NCBI GenBank assembly: GCA_965221635.1
Contig: OZ244902.1
Coordinates: 434,001-498,000 of the forward strand
Source: JAAXHB01 sp965221635
GTDB taxonomy: Bacteria; Actinomycetota; Acidimicrobiia; Acidimicrobiales; Aldehydirespiratoraceae
Reading direction: 5' to 3'
Length of the DNA stretch: 64,000 nt
Below, piece by piece: positions 45,969 to 54,329 of this stretch; the stretch's first letter is position 1, and each line of letters begins with the position of its first letter. A model generated the notes under the pieces. The model was not told the DNA's origin, searched no databases, and saw nothing but the letters and a program-made list of their open reading frames with translations. The translations under genes were made by a program, and so were the position numbers.

Positions 45969-46385
45969 TCAGGCGAGCCTCATCCCGTAGCCGTAGCCAT
46001 GGGAGTTGGTTCGCTGGTGCAGGTCTCCGTCGGGCGACGGCTCAACCATCTTGCCGAGGATGATCACCCCGGTCGGGCATCGATCCACGCACAGCGCGCA
46101 ACGGGTACACACGTCGTCGTCGATGGTGAAGATCACCCGGTCGTTGGGGTCGATGCCGGGAAGCTCGGTGCCGACGGCCTCGTCGACGGCGTCGGGGGTG
46201 ACCATGAAGATGCACTTCCACGGGCAGATGTCCACGCATCCTTCGCACATGATGCACTCGGACTGGTCTATGTGGATGAACTGCTTGGGCTTCACCGCCT
46301 GGGCCATCCATTCGGCGTCGACTTCTTGCAGCACGTAGTCGTCGCGGAACTCCGGCATCGGGGGGTTGGCATCTGTGGTGGTCAC
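45969..46385 (-). CDS. Two-cluster [4Fe-4S] ferredoxin in the bc operon
   Basis: 138 residues. Cluster motifs CIMCEGCVDICP (C44, C47, C50, C54, with an extra C58) and CTRCALCVDRCP (C93, C96, C99, C103). A 30-residue insertion separates the two halves, and both ends carry extensions. Soluble, cytoplasmic. Encoded between a small membrane protein and cytochrome b, which is unusual for bc operons; it could deliver electrons to or from the bc complex or to the Nuo-11 complex, which lacks an NADH module. Partner is inference. Confidence 0.88.
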   Translation of the reverse strand: MTTTDANPPMPEFRDDYVLQEVDAEWMAQAVKPKQFIHIDQSECIMCEGCVDICPWKCIFMVTPDAVDEAVGTELPGIDPNDRVIFTIDDDVCTRCALCVDRCPTGVIILGKMVEPSPDGDLHQRTNSHGYGYGMRLA

Positions 46386-46834
46386 AGCTCTGCTCCCTCA
46401 CGCACCAGCGGCCGCCCGAAGGTGGAAACCTCCACGGGCTTGGCCTCCTTCTTCTTGCCTCGGTTCTGCCACATCATCCACAGGGCCACGTTGCCTGCGA
46501 TGGCGATGCCGTAGATGGCCACCGCGATCAGGTCGCGCACCACCACGTAGGTGATCGTGAAGGGGAAGCTGCCGCCTTGGGCCTGGGCCTTGAAGATCTC
46601 GCCGGGCCCCACGAAGAGCTTGTCGGATCGCCAGTTGAGCTCGTTGTCGGCCCAGGTGAGCCACTGGTGTGGCACCACCCCGTAGATCCAGAACAGCAGG
46701 AAGAACACGACCATCGAGCCGAACATGGCCTCGCCCCAGGTGACGGGCGCACCCGCGGGCCTGCGGTTCTTGTAGGCGACTATCGCGCCGGTGAGCACGA
46801 TGGTGACCACTATGGACAAGGCGAAGGCAACCAA
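46382..46834 (-). CDS. Small membrane protein, first gene of the bc operon
   Basis: 150 residues, no family recognised. TTG start at 46834, supported by AAGGAG 6 nt upstream. Three hydrophobic segments: ALSIVVTIVLTGAIVAY, AMFGSMVVFFLLFWIYGVV and LIAVAIYGIAIAGNVALW, then a Lys/Arg-rich end. PHQWLTWADNELNW between helices 2 and 3 is Trp-rich. The stop overlaps the ferredoxin start (ATGA), so the two are translationally coupled; perhaps a membrane anchor for that ferredoxin (inference). Confidence 0.75.
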   Translation of the reverse strand: MVAFALSIVVTIVLTGAIVAYKNRRPAGAPVTWGEAMFGSMVVFFLLFWIYGVVPHQWLTWADNELNWRSDKLFVGPGEIFKAQAQGGSFPFTITYVVVRDLIAVAIYGIAIAGNVALWMMWQNRGKKKEAKPVEVSTFGRPLVREGAEL

Positions 46835-46939
46835 CGGATGCTCCTTGGACGACGCTTACCTCTGCGGACGATGTGCCGGTGCTGCGAATCCGGAGCGAAC
46901 TCCGACCGGCGGGTTGGTGGACGTTTCTGGACGGCTCGC

Positions 46940-46945
46940 AGTGTA
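46940..46945 (-). promoter_or_regulatory. Possible -10 box of the bc operon
   Basis: TACACT (TANNNT) on the minus strand about 105 bp before the TTG start at 46834, in the only sizeable gap upstream of the operon. No convincing -35. Confidence 0.25.
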
Positions 46946-46997
46946 ATCACGGTACCGGCGCGCACACCGGTTTCGTTCAGGGTGCGACCGCGCATGC

Positions 46998-47465
46998 TCA
47001 GCGCCTGAACCTGGACGCGTAGCCGATGCGCATCGCCGGCACGAAGATCAACTCCACCGCTTCGTACATGGCGCCCAGCATCCAGTCCAGCGCCTCGGCG
47101 GTGACCTGATCGGCGGGCATCGCCCCTGCCAGGAACACGGCGTCCTCGACGCCTATCTCCAGCTTGAGTCCTTGCAGTTTGTGGTTGCGGCGCAGCAGGT
47201 GTTCATAGAAGCGGGCGTGGTTCTCCTCGGGCGCCGGCGTGAGGTACGTCTCGAAGCTGAGGGTTCGCTGACCGAGGGTGAGCCAGATCGTCCACACGTC
47301 CTTTTCCTCGCCACGGATCCTCACGTACCAGCGGCGCTGGTCGTCGGTGCCGCGCTCCACCGCGTCGATCACCGCGGCGCTGTCTGCTTCCTGTGCGAGC
47401 CAGGAGTCCACGAACCGCTCGCACGCGTCGAGCGTTTCGGGCGACAAAGGCTCGCCGTCAAACAT
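46998..47465 (-). CDS. YbjN-domain protein
   Basis: 155 residues resembling the YbjN family: RWYVRIRGEEKDVWTIWLTLGQRTL strand-rich core, FYEHLLRRNHKLQGLKLEIG, and a helical MLGAMYEAVEL part. A GAGGGA precedes the ATG. In mycobacteria a YbjN-type gene follows mshA, and the same order occurs here (mshA then this gene, 193 bp apart on the minus strand). Function not established; conserved company with mycothiol synthesis is the only clue. Confidence 0.78.
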   Translation of the reverse strand: MFDGEPLSPETLDACERFVDSWLAQEADSAAVIDAVERGTDDQRRWYVRIRGEEKDVWTIWLTLGQRTLSFETYLTPAPEENHARFYEHLLRRNHKLQGLKLEIGVEDAVFLAGAMPADQVTAEALDWMLGAMYEAVELIFVPAMRIGYASRFRR

Positions 47466-47658
47466 CAGCGCCGTCCCTCAACTCGGCGCTGCATGCACGG
47501 GCTTGTGGATGCAGCGCGTGCAGGGGACCGGTCGGGCGCAGCGGATCAGGGGATCCACCAATGAACGCGACCCGTCGATGCGGGGGATCCGCCTGTGGGC
47601 GGCCGCGATTGATCCGGACATGTTTGCGAGGGCTCGAAGCACGAAGTGGGGCATTGGT

Positions 47659-48891
47659 TCAGCTTGCGGTGCAGTCCACCAGCGCGGATGCTCGGGCAGG
47701 CCTTGCCAGATCTGCGAGGGTTCGTCGCAGGCGCGCCGCAGTGGCTGACCAGGTGTACCCCTCGGCTCTTTGCGCGCCGTGGCGGGACATGGACTCGGCC
47801 AGGTTCGCATCTTCGAGGATTGTGGAGGTCGCCTCGGCGTAGCGCCGGGGCGAGCGTTCGGGGATTCGGTAGCCGGTGAGCCCGTGTTTCACCAGGGTTC
47901 GCAGTCCTCCCACATCCGCGGCCACCACCGGGATGCCACACGCGGACGCCTCGAGGGCCACCAGGCCGAAGGACTCCGAGCGGCTCGGCACCAGGCACAC
48001 GTCGGCCGCCCGGTAGTAGGTGGACAGCAGGTGGTGGGGCTGGGGAGGCACAAGCGTCACCCGCTGCTGCAGGTGGTTCGCGGCGATGGCCTGGCGGAGG
48101 CGTTCCATCTCGTTGTGTCCCTGTTCGCCGGAGGCGCCGCCCACGATCAACAGGTGTGCCCGGGGATAGTCGGCGCTGAGCGCTGCCAGGGTCTCCACCG
48201 CCACCACTGCTCCCTTGAGGGGCTGTATTCGTCCCACGAACAACAACACCGGGCCTTCCCTGATGCCGAGCGCCTGCCTGGCGCCGTGCTGCGATCCGGG
48301 CGAAAAGAACGCTCTGTCCACTCCGGGGGTGACCTTGTGGATGCGGCTCATCGGCGCCCGGTACAGCGTGGCGAGTTGCTGCGCCTCGGCGTCGGAGTTG
48401 GCGGTGATCACGTCCGAACAGGCGATCACCTCGGCTTCGGCTTTGATGCGGGCGTGAGGCTCGGGGTCGCCGGTGGCGGCCTTCACCCTGGCGAGGGTGT
48501 GAAAGGTGGACACGAGCGGCAGGTCCAGGTCGTGCTTGAGTCGGTGGCCTGCCACGCCCGACAGCCAGTAGTTGGCATGCAGCACGTCTGTGGGCCGCCG
48601 GGTGAGATGCCCGCGCACCTGATCGGCGAATTCGTCCACCACCTGCGGCAGGGCCTCCTTGGGCAGGTCGGGACTGCCGGCAGCCACGTGAACAACCTGA
48701 AAACCGGGCTCCACGTCCACCACCTCGGGCGAGCCACGATCCCAGCGTCTCACGAACACCGTGGCGTCCACCCCGGTTTGCGCCAGCGACGAAACCAGCT
48801 CGCGCACGTACACGTTCATGCCCCCTGCGTCGCCGCGCCCCGGCAGCACCAGGGGTGATGTGTGCAGGGACAGTACTGCGACCCTGGTCAC
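47659..48891 (-). CDS. mshA: D-inositol-3-phosphate glycosyltransferase (mycothiol biosynthesis)
   Basis: 410 residues from GTG 48891. GT4 glycosyltransferase that makes the GlcNAc-inositol-phosphate precursor of mycothiol from UDP-GlcNAc. The MshA-type N-terminus SPLVLPGRGDAGGMNVYV, the acceptor-site STFHTLARVKA, PGVDRAFFSPG, and the GT4 EX7E region (SESFGLVALEASACGIPV) are all present. Length close to family norm. The MoaD/ThiS-like gene ends 14 nt upstream, so the two may be cotranscribed. It points to an actinobacterium. Confidence 0.93.
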   Translation of the reverse strand: MTRVAVLSLHTSPLVLPGRGDAGGMNVYVRELVSSLAQTGVDATVFVRRWDRGSPEVVDVEPGFQVVHVAAGSPDLPKEALPQVVDEFADQVRGHLTRRPTDVLHANYWLSGVAGHRLKHDLDLPLVSTFHTLARVKAATGDPEPHARIKAEAEVIACSDVITANSDAEAQQLATLYRAPMSRIHKVTPGVDRAFFSPGSQHGARQALGIREGPVLLFVGRIQPLKGAVVAVETLAALSADYPRAHLLIVGGASGEQGHNEMERLRQAIAANHLQQRVTLVPPQPHHLLSTYYRAADVCLVPSRSESFGLVALEASACGIPVVAADVGGLRTLVKHGLTGYRIPERSPRRYAEATSTILEDANLAESMSRHGAQRAEGYTWSATAARLRRTLADLARPARASALVDCTAS

Positions 48892-48905
48892 GGACGACCT
48901 GTCCC

Positions 48906-49142
48906 TCAGCCTCCCGACACCGGTGGCAGCACGGCGATCTCGTCGTCGTCTCCCACCGGAGTGCTCGGTGCGGTGGGCTCGCCGTTGCACCAAACCTGAC
49001 ACGTCTCAAGCAGCGCCGCGAAGTCCGAGCCGTACCGCTCGCAAGCCGCCTCGAGCACCTGGCGCACGGTGGCGCCTTGCACCGTGTCGTGGCCGCACCC
49101 TGCAGCCTCGCGAGCTGAGGCAAACAGTCTTAGTCGCGCCAC
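48906..49142 (-). CDS. MoaD/ThiS-family sulfur-carrier-like protein
   Basis: 78 residues from GTG 49142, which lies 7 nt after a TAAAGT -10 box (minus strand 49155-49150). Ubiquitin-like beta-grasp protein: RLRLFASAREAAG start, DDDEIAVLPPVSGG end with the C-terminal GlyGly used for thiocarboxylation or adenylation. The GEPTAPSTPVGDDDEIAVLPP block is typical of MoaD. Carrier for molybdopterin or another sulfur-transfer pathway; no other cofactor gene lies near. Confidence 0.85.
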   Translation of the reverse strand: MARLRLFASAREAAGCGHDTVQGATVRQVLEAACERYGSDFAALLETCQVWCNGEPTAPSTPVGDDDEIAVLPPVSGG

Positions 49143-49312
49143 CGGCCTCACTTTACCCCTGCGCACCCCTCGGCCCTGTGGTGAAGCTGCGCGAACGGTC
49201 ACGACTACGGTCACCGGTGCCATGCGCCCCCAACTCGTGACCATGCGGCCCACACATCAGCCGTCGGCGCCTCCACGGTTGCATCGTCGCTCCCGATGCA
49301 TATGCTAAAGCA

Positions 49313-49342
49313 TTCAAAAGGCATGTAATATGCTTGTATTGT
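49313..49342 (+). promoter_or_regulatory. Promoter and possible operator of the YgjP-like gene
   Basis: TTCAAA (49313-49318), 18-nt spacer, TATTGT (49337-49342); GGAGG at 49347-49351 then ATG 49356. The region is strikingly AT-rich for this window. ATGCTAAAGCAT at about 49302-49313 and GCATGTAATATGC across the spacer are short dyads that could bind a regulator. Confidence 0.5.
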
Positions 49343-49355
49343 AGATGGAGGTGCC

Positions 49356-50150
49356 ATGTCAACAGAACTGAATCAACATTCGGGTTTGGCCTCAAGCGCG
49401 TTCGGGGGCCACGACGAATCCAAGGGTGACGGGTTGCACGGCTTCACCGAGGACGACATCGACGACTTTGACGGCGACTGGGAAGACAGCGCCGACGACT
49501 GGGGTGGCCTTGGCCCGACCTGTGCCGAACTGGAGGATGCCGCCAGGGCCGGGACGCTCAACTTGTTCGATCAGTGCGATCAGCCCGACCACGGCGACCC
49601 GGAGGCTTGGGTGCCGCCGGCGGCGGTGGAGCGCTACACCCTGCCGTACCGGGCGGGGGCGTTCGAGGTGCGGATCATTCGCAGCGCCCGACGGGTGAAG
49701 ACCATTTCGGCGCGCCTGATCGACGGTGTGATCCAGGTGCGTGTGCCGGTGCGGATGGCCCCTGCCGAGGAGGTTTCCGCGGCGACCGAGCTCGCTGAGC
49801 GGATAGCCCGCCGGAAGCGCTGCGACCACATTTCGCTGAAGGCGCGGGCAGAGCAGTTGGCGGCTCGCTTCGATCTGCCCACTCCCGAGTCGATCCGGTG
49901 GTCTGATCGTCAGCTTCGCAGGTGGGGTTCATGTCAGGTTTCGCGGGGCAGCATCAACATCTCGTCGCAGCTTGCCGACGTGCCGCCCTGGGTGCTCGAT
50001 CACGTGATCGTCCACGAACTGGCGCACCTGCTGGAACCCAACCACTCGCCGGCTTTCCATGCCTTGGTGAACCGCAACCCCAAGGCCGAACGAGCCGAGG
50101 GCTACCTGCGTGCCCTGGAGGACCTGAGGCACTTCCCCCCGAACACCTGA
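49356..50150 (+). CDS. YgjP-like zinc metallopeptidase domain protein (DUF45)
   Basis: 264 residues. The catalytic zinc motif HELAH sits in VIVHELAHLLEPNHSPAFH, with the downstream histidine for the third ligand, followed by a helical end. RWGSCQVSRGSINIS is also a YgjP signature. The first 85 residues are an acidic, Asp/Gly-rich extension not normally part of the family. Strong SD and own promoter. Substrate unknown. Confidence 0.85.
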   Translation: MSTELNQHSGLASSAFGGHDESKGDGLHGFTEDDIDDFDGDWEDSADDWGGLGPTCAELEDAARAGTLNLFDQCDQPDHGDPEAWVPPAAVERYTLPYRAGAFEVRIIRSARRVKTISARLIDGVIQVRVPVRMAPAEEVSAATELAERIARRKRCDHISLKARAEQLAARFDLPTPESIRWSDRQLRRWGSCQVSRGSINISSQLADVPPWVLDHVIVHELAHLLEPNHSPAFHALVNRNPKAERAEGYLRALEDLRHFPPNT

Positions 50151-50201
50151 GAGTGGGTTCCAGGAGCCGTTGCGGCCCTCGGCCCTCGGTAGGGTCCGGT
50201 C

Positions 50202-50274
50202 GGGCCGCTAGCTCATCGGGTAGAGCAGGAGACTTTTAATCTCAAGGTGCCGGGTTCGAGCCCCGGGCGGCCTA
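50202..50274 (+). tRNA. tRNA-Lys (anticodon TTT)
   Basis: Full cloverleaf: acceptor 50202-50208 with 50267-50273 (one G-T pair at the end), D stem GCTC/GAGC, anticodon stem 50228-50232 with 50239-side partner and loop CTTTTAA giving TTT, T stem CCGGG/CCCGG with loop TTCGAGC, discriminator A at 50274. CCA is not encoded. Confidence 0.95.
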
Positions 50275-50292
50275 CGGGGTCACACACGCCCA

Positions 50293-50312
50293 GCGCACCC
50301 CTCGGGGTGCGC
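50293..50312 (+). terminator. Hairpin after tRNA-Lys
   Basis: GCGCACCCC and GGGGTGCGC (50293-50301, 50304-50312) form a 7-8 bp stem with a tiny loop 18 nt after the tRNA. No T-tract, so it is a terminator-like structure typical of high-GC genomes. Confidence 0.5.
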
Positions 50313-50361
50313 CACGCGCACAATCACCAGGTGAGGGGTCGGCCAGGTGTAGGGTCGCATT

Positions 50362-50439
50362 GTGAAACTCCTCCACTTGGGTGCCGTTTGCGTGTCCGCG
50401 CAGGTGGCCTGTTGGCGCGGCGGTGAGCGGCGTGGTTGA
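50362..50439 (+). CDS. Possible leaderless upstream ORF (25 codons)
   Basis: GTG 50362 lies 6 nt after TAGGGT (50350-50355), the same arrangement as at other leaderless genes here. It encodes a 25-residue peptide ending at TGA 50437-50439, in a different frame from and overlapping the start of the next gene (GTG 50423 or 50432). Could be a regulatory leader or couple translation of the downstream gene. No homology recognised. Confidence 0.35.
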   Translation: MKLLHLGAVCVSAQVACWRGGERRG

Positions 50440-51397
50440 TTGGCCTCCCGACGACTCCAGTCACATTCCCCAGCCGGTGGCGCTTCCACCCACACGCCGC
50501 CCGGCGGGCGCCACCTGGCGGCTCGTGTTTGTGGCGTTGCTGGTGCTGATCGTGGTGCTCGTGATCGCAATTTGGAGCCTCGGTGGAGACGACGACAGCG
50601 ACGATGTTGCCACCGGCACGTCCGCCGAGCCCTCGGACACCGCTGACACCGGCAGCGAATCCGCACAAGACCCATCCGGCGACACTGGCGTGGACGGTGT
50701 GGGCGGCGACCAGCCGGCTCAACTCGACGACGACACCACCGCTGCGCAACCCGAGGAGGGCACCACCACCTCCACCACGTCCACAACAACCACCACCATT
50801 GGGATCCCCACAACAACGTTCACCACGACTCTGCCCGAAGACGTTGACGACTACGGGCCGTCCACGTTGGACGACAACTCCACCGTTTCCACGGTGGGGC
50901 TCGATTCGGTTCATTTCGGCATGACCGTGCAGCAGGCCCAGGAGGCGGCCGGGTCTTTGATGGTGCCGATCGCGCCGGTGAGTGCCTGCTACCACGTGGT
51001 TCCTCACGGCGCGCCCGAGGGGATCGTGTTCCTGGTGCACTCGGGAACGATCGAACGGGTGGACATAAACAGCGGGCCCATCACCACTCGTTCCGGCGTT
51101 GGTGTGGGCACACCAGACGAAACCGTGATCGACTTGTTCGGCGCCTCGATCGAACGCGAGGTACGGCCCGACGGCACCGTGGATTTGATCTTCGTTCCGC
51201 GGGATGCCGGGGATGCCAATTTCCGGGTGATCTTCAACGTGGCCGACGGCAGGGTGCGTGCCTTCAAGTCCGGGCGGTTGCCCTACATCCTCACCCAAAC
51301 CGGATGCGAGCCGCCACCGGCCACCACAACCACCGCGGCGCCGGCGCCCGTCGAGGCCGAAACCCCTGAGGAGTCCTCAACGCCCGAGGCGTCCTGA
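50423..51397 (+). CDS. Single-pass membrane protein with Thr-rich linker, function unknown
   Basis: About 324 residues from GTG 50423; GTG 50432 or the longer GTG 50381 are alternatives. A Pro-rich cytoplasmic start, one membrane helix (LVFVALLVLIVVLVIAIWSL), an acidic then Thr-rich linker, and a folded extracytoplasmic domain from about VHFGMTVQQAQEAAGS to the end, with a pair of cysteines (SACYHV and QTGCEPP). The FGMT-QAQ pattern resembles small lipoprotein-like repeats of actinobacteria, but no family is assigned. Ends in an Ala/Pro/Glu tail. Confidence 0.75.
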   Translation: MSGVVDWPPDDSSHIPQPVALPPTRRPAGATWRLVFVALLVLIVVLVIAIWSLGGDDDSDDVATGTSAEPSDTADTGSESAQDPSGDTGVDGVGGDQPAQLDDDTTAAQPEEGTTTSTTSTTTTTIGIPTTTFTTTLPEDVDDYGPSTLDDNSTVSTVGLDSVHFGMTVQQAQEAAGSLMVPIAPVSACYHVVPHGAPEGIVFLVHSGTIERVDINSGPITTRSGVGVGTPDETVIDLFGASIEREVRPDGTVDLIFVPRDAGDANFRVIFNVADGRVRAFKSGRLPYILTQTGCEPPPATTTTAAPAPVEAETPEESSTPEAS

Positions 51398-51515
51398 ACG
51401 CCCGAGGCCAGGGGACGTAGCCGCGCCGAGGCTTCACCGGCGCCGGTGTTGAAACTCGCACCCGCGTCCATCCCGGCGGTTCGGGCGAAGCCTTGCGTTT
51501 GCCCATGCCACATTG

Positions 51516-51566
51516 GTTGTTGTGGCCACTCTTGGTGGGGGGTTGCTGTGGCCACTTTTGGTGGGG
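51516..51566. repeat. Near-perfect 25-bp direct repeat, 26-bp period
   Basis: Two copies, 51516-51540 and 51542-51566, differ at two positions; both contain TGTGGCCACT and end TTGGTGGGG. They lie between the preceding gene and the lipoprotein gene stop. Confidence 0.8.
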
Positions 51567-51570
51567 CGTG

Positions 51571-52101
51571 CTAGCGGAAGGGCCCTGACACGTAGTCGGC
51601 GCAACGAATCTCGAGCGCGCCGAACCCCATTGGCGTGGCTTCGCCGGTGGAGAGATCCAGATTCGACACGAGGCGCAGGGCCGAGGCGCGCACCACGTCG
51701 TCCTGGAGGTACAACTCGAGCGGCGCGTCAAGCTCGGACTCCACCAGGGTGCCGTCGCTGAGGCGAAGGCCGAAATAAGGCGCCCCAAGGAACGAGCGCA
51801 CGTAGAGCTCCACCCGGCCCCCGTCTGTGGCAGCCGGGTCCGGGCCTCCGCCGAGCAGGAGCAACTCCGCCGCGCCAACGTCGTAGCAGGTCACGTCAAC
51901 CTCGTAGGTCTGGTCGCCCACGGTGACCGTCCCGAATGATCGCGCCGACGGGTTCAGAGTTGTGGGCGACAGCGGAGACGCTTGTTCCTGTGCTTGCTCG
52001 GGCTCAAAGGCGCCGTCGTCGGTGCCCGCGCAAGCTACTCCTGCCACGGTCGCCGCGCCGAAGACCGTCACGGTGGCAAGCCGGCGGAGGTGACACTTCA
52101 T
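51571..52101 (-). CDS. Putative lipoprotein, function unknown
   Basis: 176 residues from ATG 52101 (MKCHLRR). A short basic start, hydrophobic stretch LATVTVFGAATVAGVAC and Cys form a signal peptidase II site (lipobox GVAC), then a Glu/Gln-rich linker. The folded part has strand-like segments (EVDVTCYDVG, VELYVRSFLG) and two further cysteines (TCYD, RCAD) that could pair. An in-frame ATG at 52182 would add 27 non-conserved residues. No family recognised. Confidence 0.75.
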   Translation of the reverse strand: MKCHLRRLATVTVFGAATVAGVACAGTDDGAFEPEQAQEQASPLSPTTLNPSARSFGTVTVGDQTYEVDVTCYDVGAAELLLLGGGPDPAATDGGRVELYVRSFLGAPYFGLRLSDGTLVESELDAPLELYLQDDVVRASALRLVSNLDLSTGEATPMGFGALEIRCADYVSGPFR

Positions 52102-52294
52102 CGACGCCAAAGCACCGGTGATGGTCGGCTGTGTGGAGCGGTGGGCGCGCCTGGTCACTGCGGATGCAATGTAGAGGCGCATACTGCGGTGCTCGCGCAG
52201 GTTGGGGTGCGCCAGGTGTGGCGGCTGCAGGGCTTGCGGGCTGTTGCGTGTGCGAATCGCCGTGAACGGCGTGAACCACCGGGCGCCACGCGGG

Positions 52295-52300
52295 TAGCGT
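52295..52300 (+). promoter_or_regulatory. -10 box of small membrane protein/PPIase pair
   Basis: TAGCGT followed by TCCGGC and GTG 52307: leaderless arrangement, spacer identical to that at 21025-21030. GTGAAC at 52271-52276 is a weak -35 at 18 nt. Confidence 0.45.
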
Positions 52301-52306
52301 TCCGGC

Positions 52307-52489
52307 GTGCCATCGCAAGCCGAGATACGCAAAAGGCGCATGAGTGCCGCCCGTGCCGCGCAAGCCACCTCCAGACCCAGGAGTGTCGGTAGCCGTGATC
52401 GGCGCAAGCGAGTGGTGCTTGGAGCGATCGCGCTGTTCCTGGTGGTGATGATGGTGGCATCGTTGGCTGTGGGCCTGATAGCGGCCTGA
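52307..52489 (+). CDS. Small single-helix membrane protein
   Basis: 60 residues from GTG 52307. Strongly basic N-terminal half (RKRRMSAARAAQ, RDRRKR) followed by one membrane helix (VVLGAIALFLVVMMVASLAVGL). Lies 28 nt before the anchored PPIase gene and is probably cotranscribed; the basic-then-helix design resembles the N-terminus of that PPIase. Function unknown. Confidence 0.65.
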   Translation: MPSQAEIRKRRMSAARAAQATSRPRSVGSRDRRKRVVLGAIALFLVVMMVASLAVGLIAA

Positions 52490-52517
52490 TGTCGAGAGCG
52501 CGAGGGACCAGAGTCTG

Positions 52518-53522
52518 ATGAGCACAGCAAAGCGGGAGCGTCAACGCCAAAACCGCAGCCTGCGAATTGCCGCCGCCGAAGCCGCCGCCAAGAAGGCCGC
52601 CACCGCCCGGCGGGTGAAGCTGATCGGCACGCTGGCGGTGATCGCGGCGTTGTTCTTGGCCGGCTTGGCGTTCTGGCAGAGCCTCAACGCCGACGATGTG
52701 GAGGTTGTCACCAGCACCGACACCGGCAGCCTCGAAGTGGACGCCGATCCCGCTGATCTCCCAGACGATGCCGATGACCTCACCGGCGCCGACGAGCCGG
52801 AACTCGAAACCGCGAGCGGTGGGCAGTCCGCGGTGGACGGCGAAGCAGCCGAGCAATCCGGCGACGGCGGCTCCTCCGAAGAGGTGAACGAGGTGGCCGA
52901 TGTTCCCGAGGGCTGCCCTGCGCTCGACGGCAGCAGCGGCAAGGTGATCGACTTCGACGGACCTCAGCCGCAGTGCATCGACCCGGACGCCAACTACACC
53001 GCCGTGTTCGACACCAGCGAAGGTGAGATGCGTTTCGATCTGCACACCGGCGAGGTGCCTGGAACGGTGAACAACTTTGTCACCTTGGCTCGCTGGGGTT
53101 ACTACGACGACACGCTGCTGTTCCGCACCGACCCGTCGATCGACATCATCCAGGGTGGCTCACCCCACACCAACAGTCCCTCGGATCCGGGGCCTGGATA
53201 CACCATCGCCGACGAACCAGAGTTCGAGTTGAGTCCCGAAAGCGGAGCACTCGTGGGGCCCTACCGCTACCAGCCCGGGCAGCTCGTGATGGCCCGCTCC
53301 GCCGGGCCCGACTCAGCCGGCGCCCAGTTCTTCATCACCACCGGCGACAAGGTTGCCCTGTTGGATTCGCAGGGCACCTACGTGGTGTTCGGAAACACCG
53401 ACGAAGCCGGTCTCGGTGTTGCCCAGTCGATTATGTCCCTGCATGTGGACACCGGCAATCTCGGCGGTGCGCCGTCACGAGACGTGACCGTCCACTCGGT
53501 GACCATCGAGGAATCCGCCTAG
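52518..53522 (+). CDS. Membrane-anchored cyclophilin-type peptidyl-prolyl isomerase
   Basis: 334 residues. Basic N-terminus, one membrane helix (LIGTLAVIAALFLAGLAFW), an acidic linker of about 100 residues, then the cyclophilin domain: TVNNFVTLARWGYYDDTLLFRTDPSIDIIQGG, GQLVMARSAGPDSAGAQFFIT and a VVFG strand. The usual catalytic Arg of the FHR motif appears in LLFRTD, and the QFFIT block is intact. Acts on exported proteins outside the membrane (inferred from topology). Confidence 0.87.
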   Translation: MSTAKRERQRQNRSLRIAAAEAAAKKAATARRVKLIGTLAVIAALFLAGLAFWQSLNADDVEVVTSTDTGSLEVDADPADLPDDADDLTGADEPELETASGGQSAVDGEAAEQSGDGGSSEEVNEVADVPEGCPALDGSSGKVIDFDGPQPQCIDPDANYTAVFDTSEGEMRFDLHTGEVPGTVNNFVTLARWGYYDDTLLFRTDPSIDIIQGGSPHTNSPSDPGPGYTIADEPEFELSPESGALVGPYRYQPGQLVMARSAGPDSAGAQFFITTGDKVALLDSQGTYVVFGNTDEAGLGVAQSIMSLHVDTGNLGGAPSRDVTVHSVTIEESA

Positions 53523-53651
53523 TCGAAGCTCCCCACCGGTTGGCCGGTCCGCTGCCAACCCGCACGAACACCGCTAGCGCCGGACCACGACCACTGCCAA
53601 CGCTGGACCACGACTACTGCGAGAGCCGGACTTTCCGGCTGGTGTCGAGTG

Positions 53652-54329
53652 CTAAGCCGTGGTGGGCAGCGTTGCGGGCCTTCCCGCGAGGCGGGCCTCG
53701 ATTTTGCCTCCCACCAGCTCCCATCCAGAGGCTGGGCTTGGTTGCGGGTCGCCTGCGGGCGCTCGGGTGGATCGCACCGCGGCTCCGGATTCGAGCGCCA
53801 CGAACAACACATCCGGTGGAAGCATCAGGTGCAGGCGGCGACAGCGGTCTCGTGGCCAGCGTTCCCATCCGGCGGCCACGATGATGTCCGAATACAGCGC
53901 CAGGCCCACTGTGAGCGCGCCGCCTCTGTCGTCCACCATCGGGTCACACACAGCCGCGGCGGCCGCACCCGACCACACCACGGTGGCGTCGCGGTTGGTG
54001 GCATCAACAATGGCACTCAGCAGTGGCGTGGCTTTCAGGCCGCTCACCAGATGTGCGGGGGAGCCGTCGAGCACCAGCACGCCGTCGCAGTCGCTCACCG
54101 GTGCTGCCGTTGCGGGGTCGAGCGCGTCGGCTCGTCGCACTGCGCCGATCACCCGGCAATCCACTCCCAGTTCAGCGGCCCAGGTGTCGATCTTGGCGTG
54201 AAGCGCTTCGGGTCGGCTGAACGCCGAGGCCAGAGTCACCACGGCAACCCGTTCACAACTGGCCAGCACCTGGCCCGCCGGTGTGGTCACATCGAGCTCA
54301 CCGCCGCCGGCGAGCACCACCGCGCTCAT
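53652..54329 (-). CDS. Peptidase S51/cyanophycinase-like protein, nucleophile apparently lost
   Basis: 225 residues from ATG 54329. The fold is suggested by SAVVLAGGGELD, a VLVLDGSPAHLVSGLK block, AAVCDPMVDDRGGALTVGLAL and DRCRRLHLMLPPD. In related proteins the nucleophile Ser sits in a SSAG-type elbow two strands before CDPMVD; here this reads WSGAAAAAVCDPM, so the aligned position is Gly with a Ser one residue earlier. Either the Ser has shifted or the protein is not a peptidase. Its start overlaps the upstream gene's stop (TGATG), making them a pair. Confidence 0.65.
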   Translation of the reverse strand: MSAVVLAGGGELDVTTPAGQVLASCERVAVVTLASAFSRPEALHAKIDTWAAELGVDCRVIGAVRRADALDPATAAPVSDCDGVLVLDGSPAHLVSGLKATPLLSAIVDATNRDATVVWSGAAAAAVCDPMVDDRGGALTVGLALYSDIIVAAGWERWPRDRCRRLHLMLPPDVLFVALESGAAVRSTRAPAGDPQPSPASGWELVGGKIEARLAGRPATLPTTA

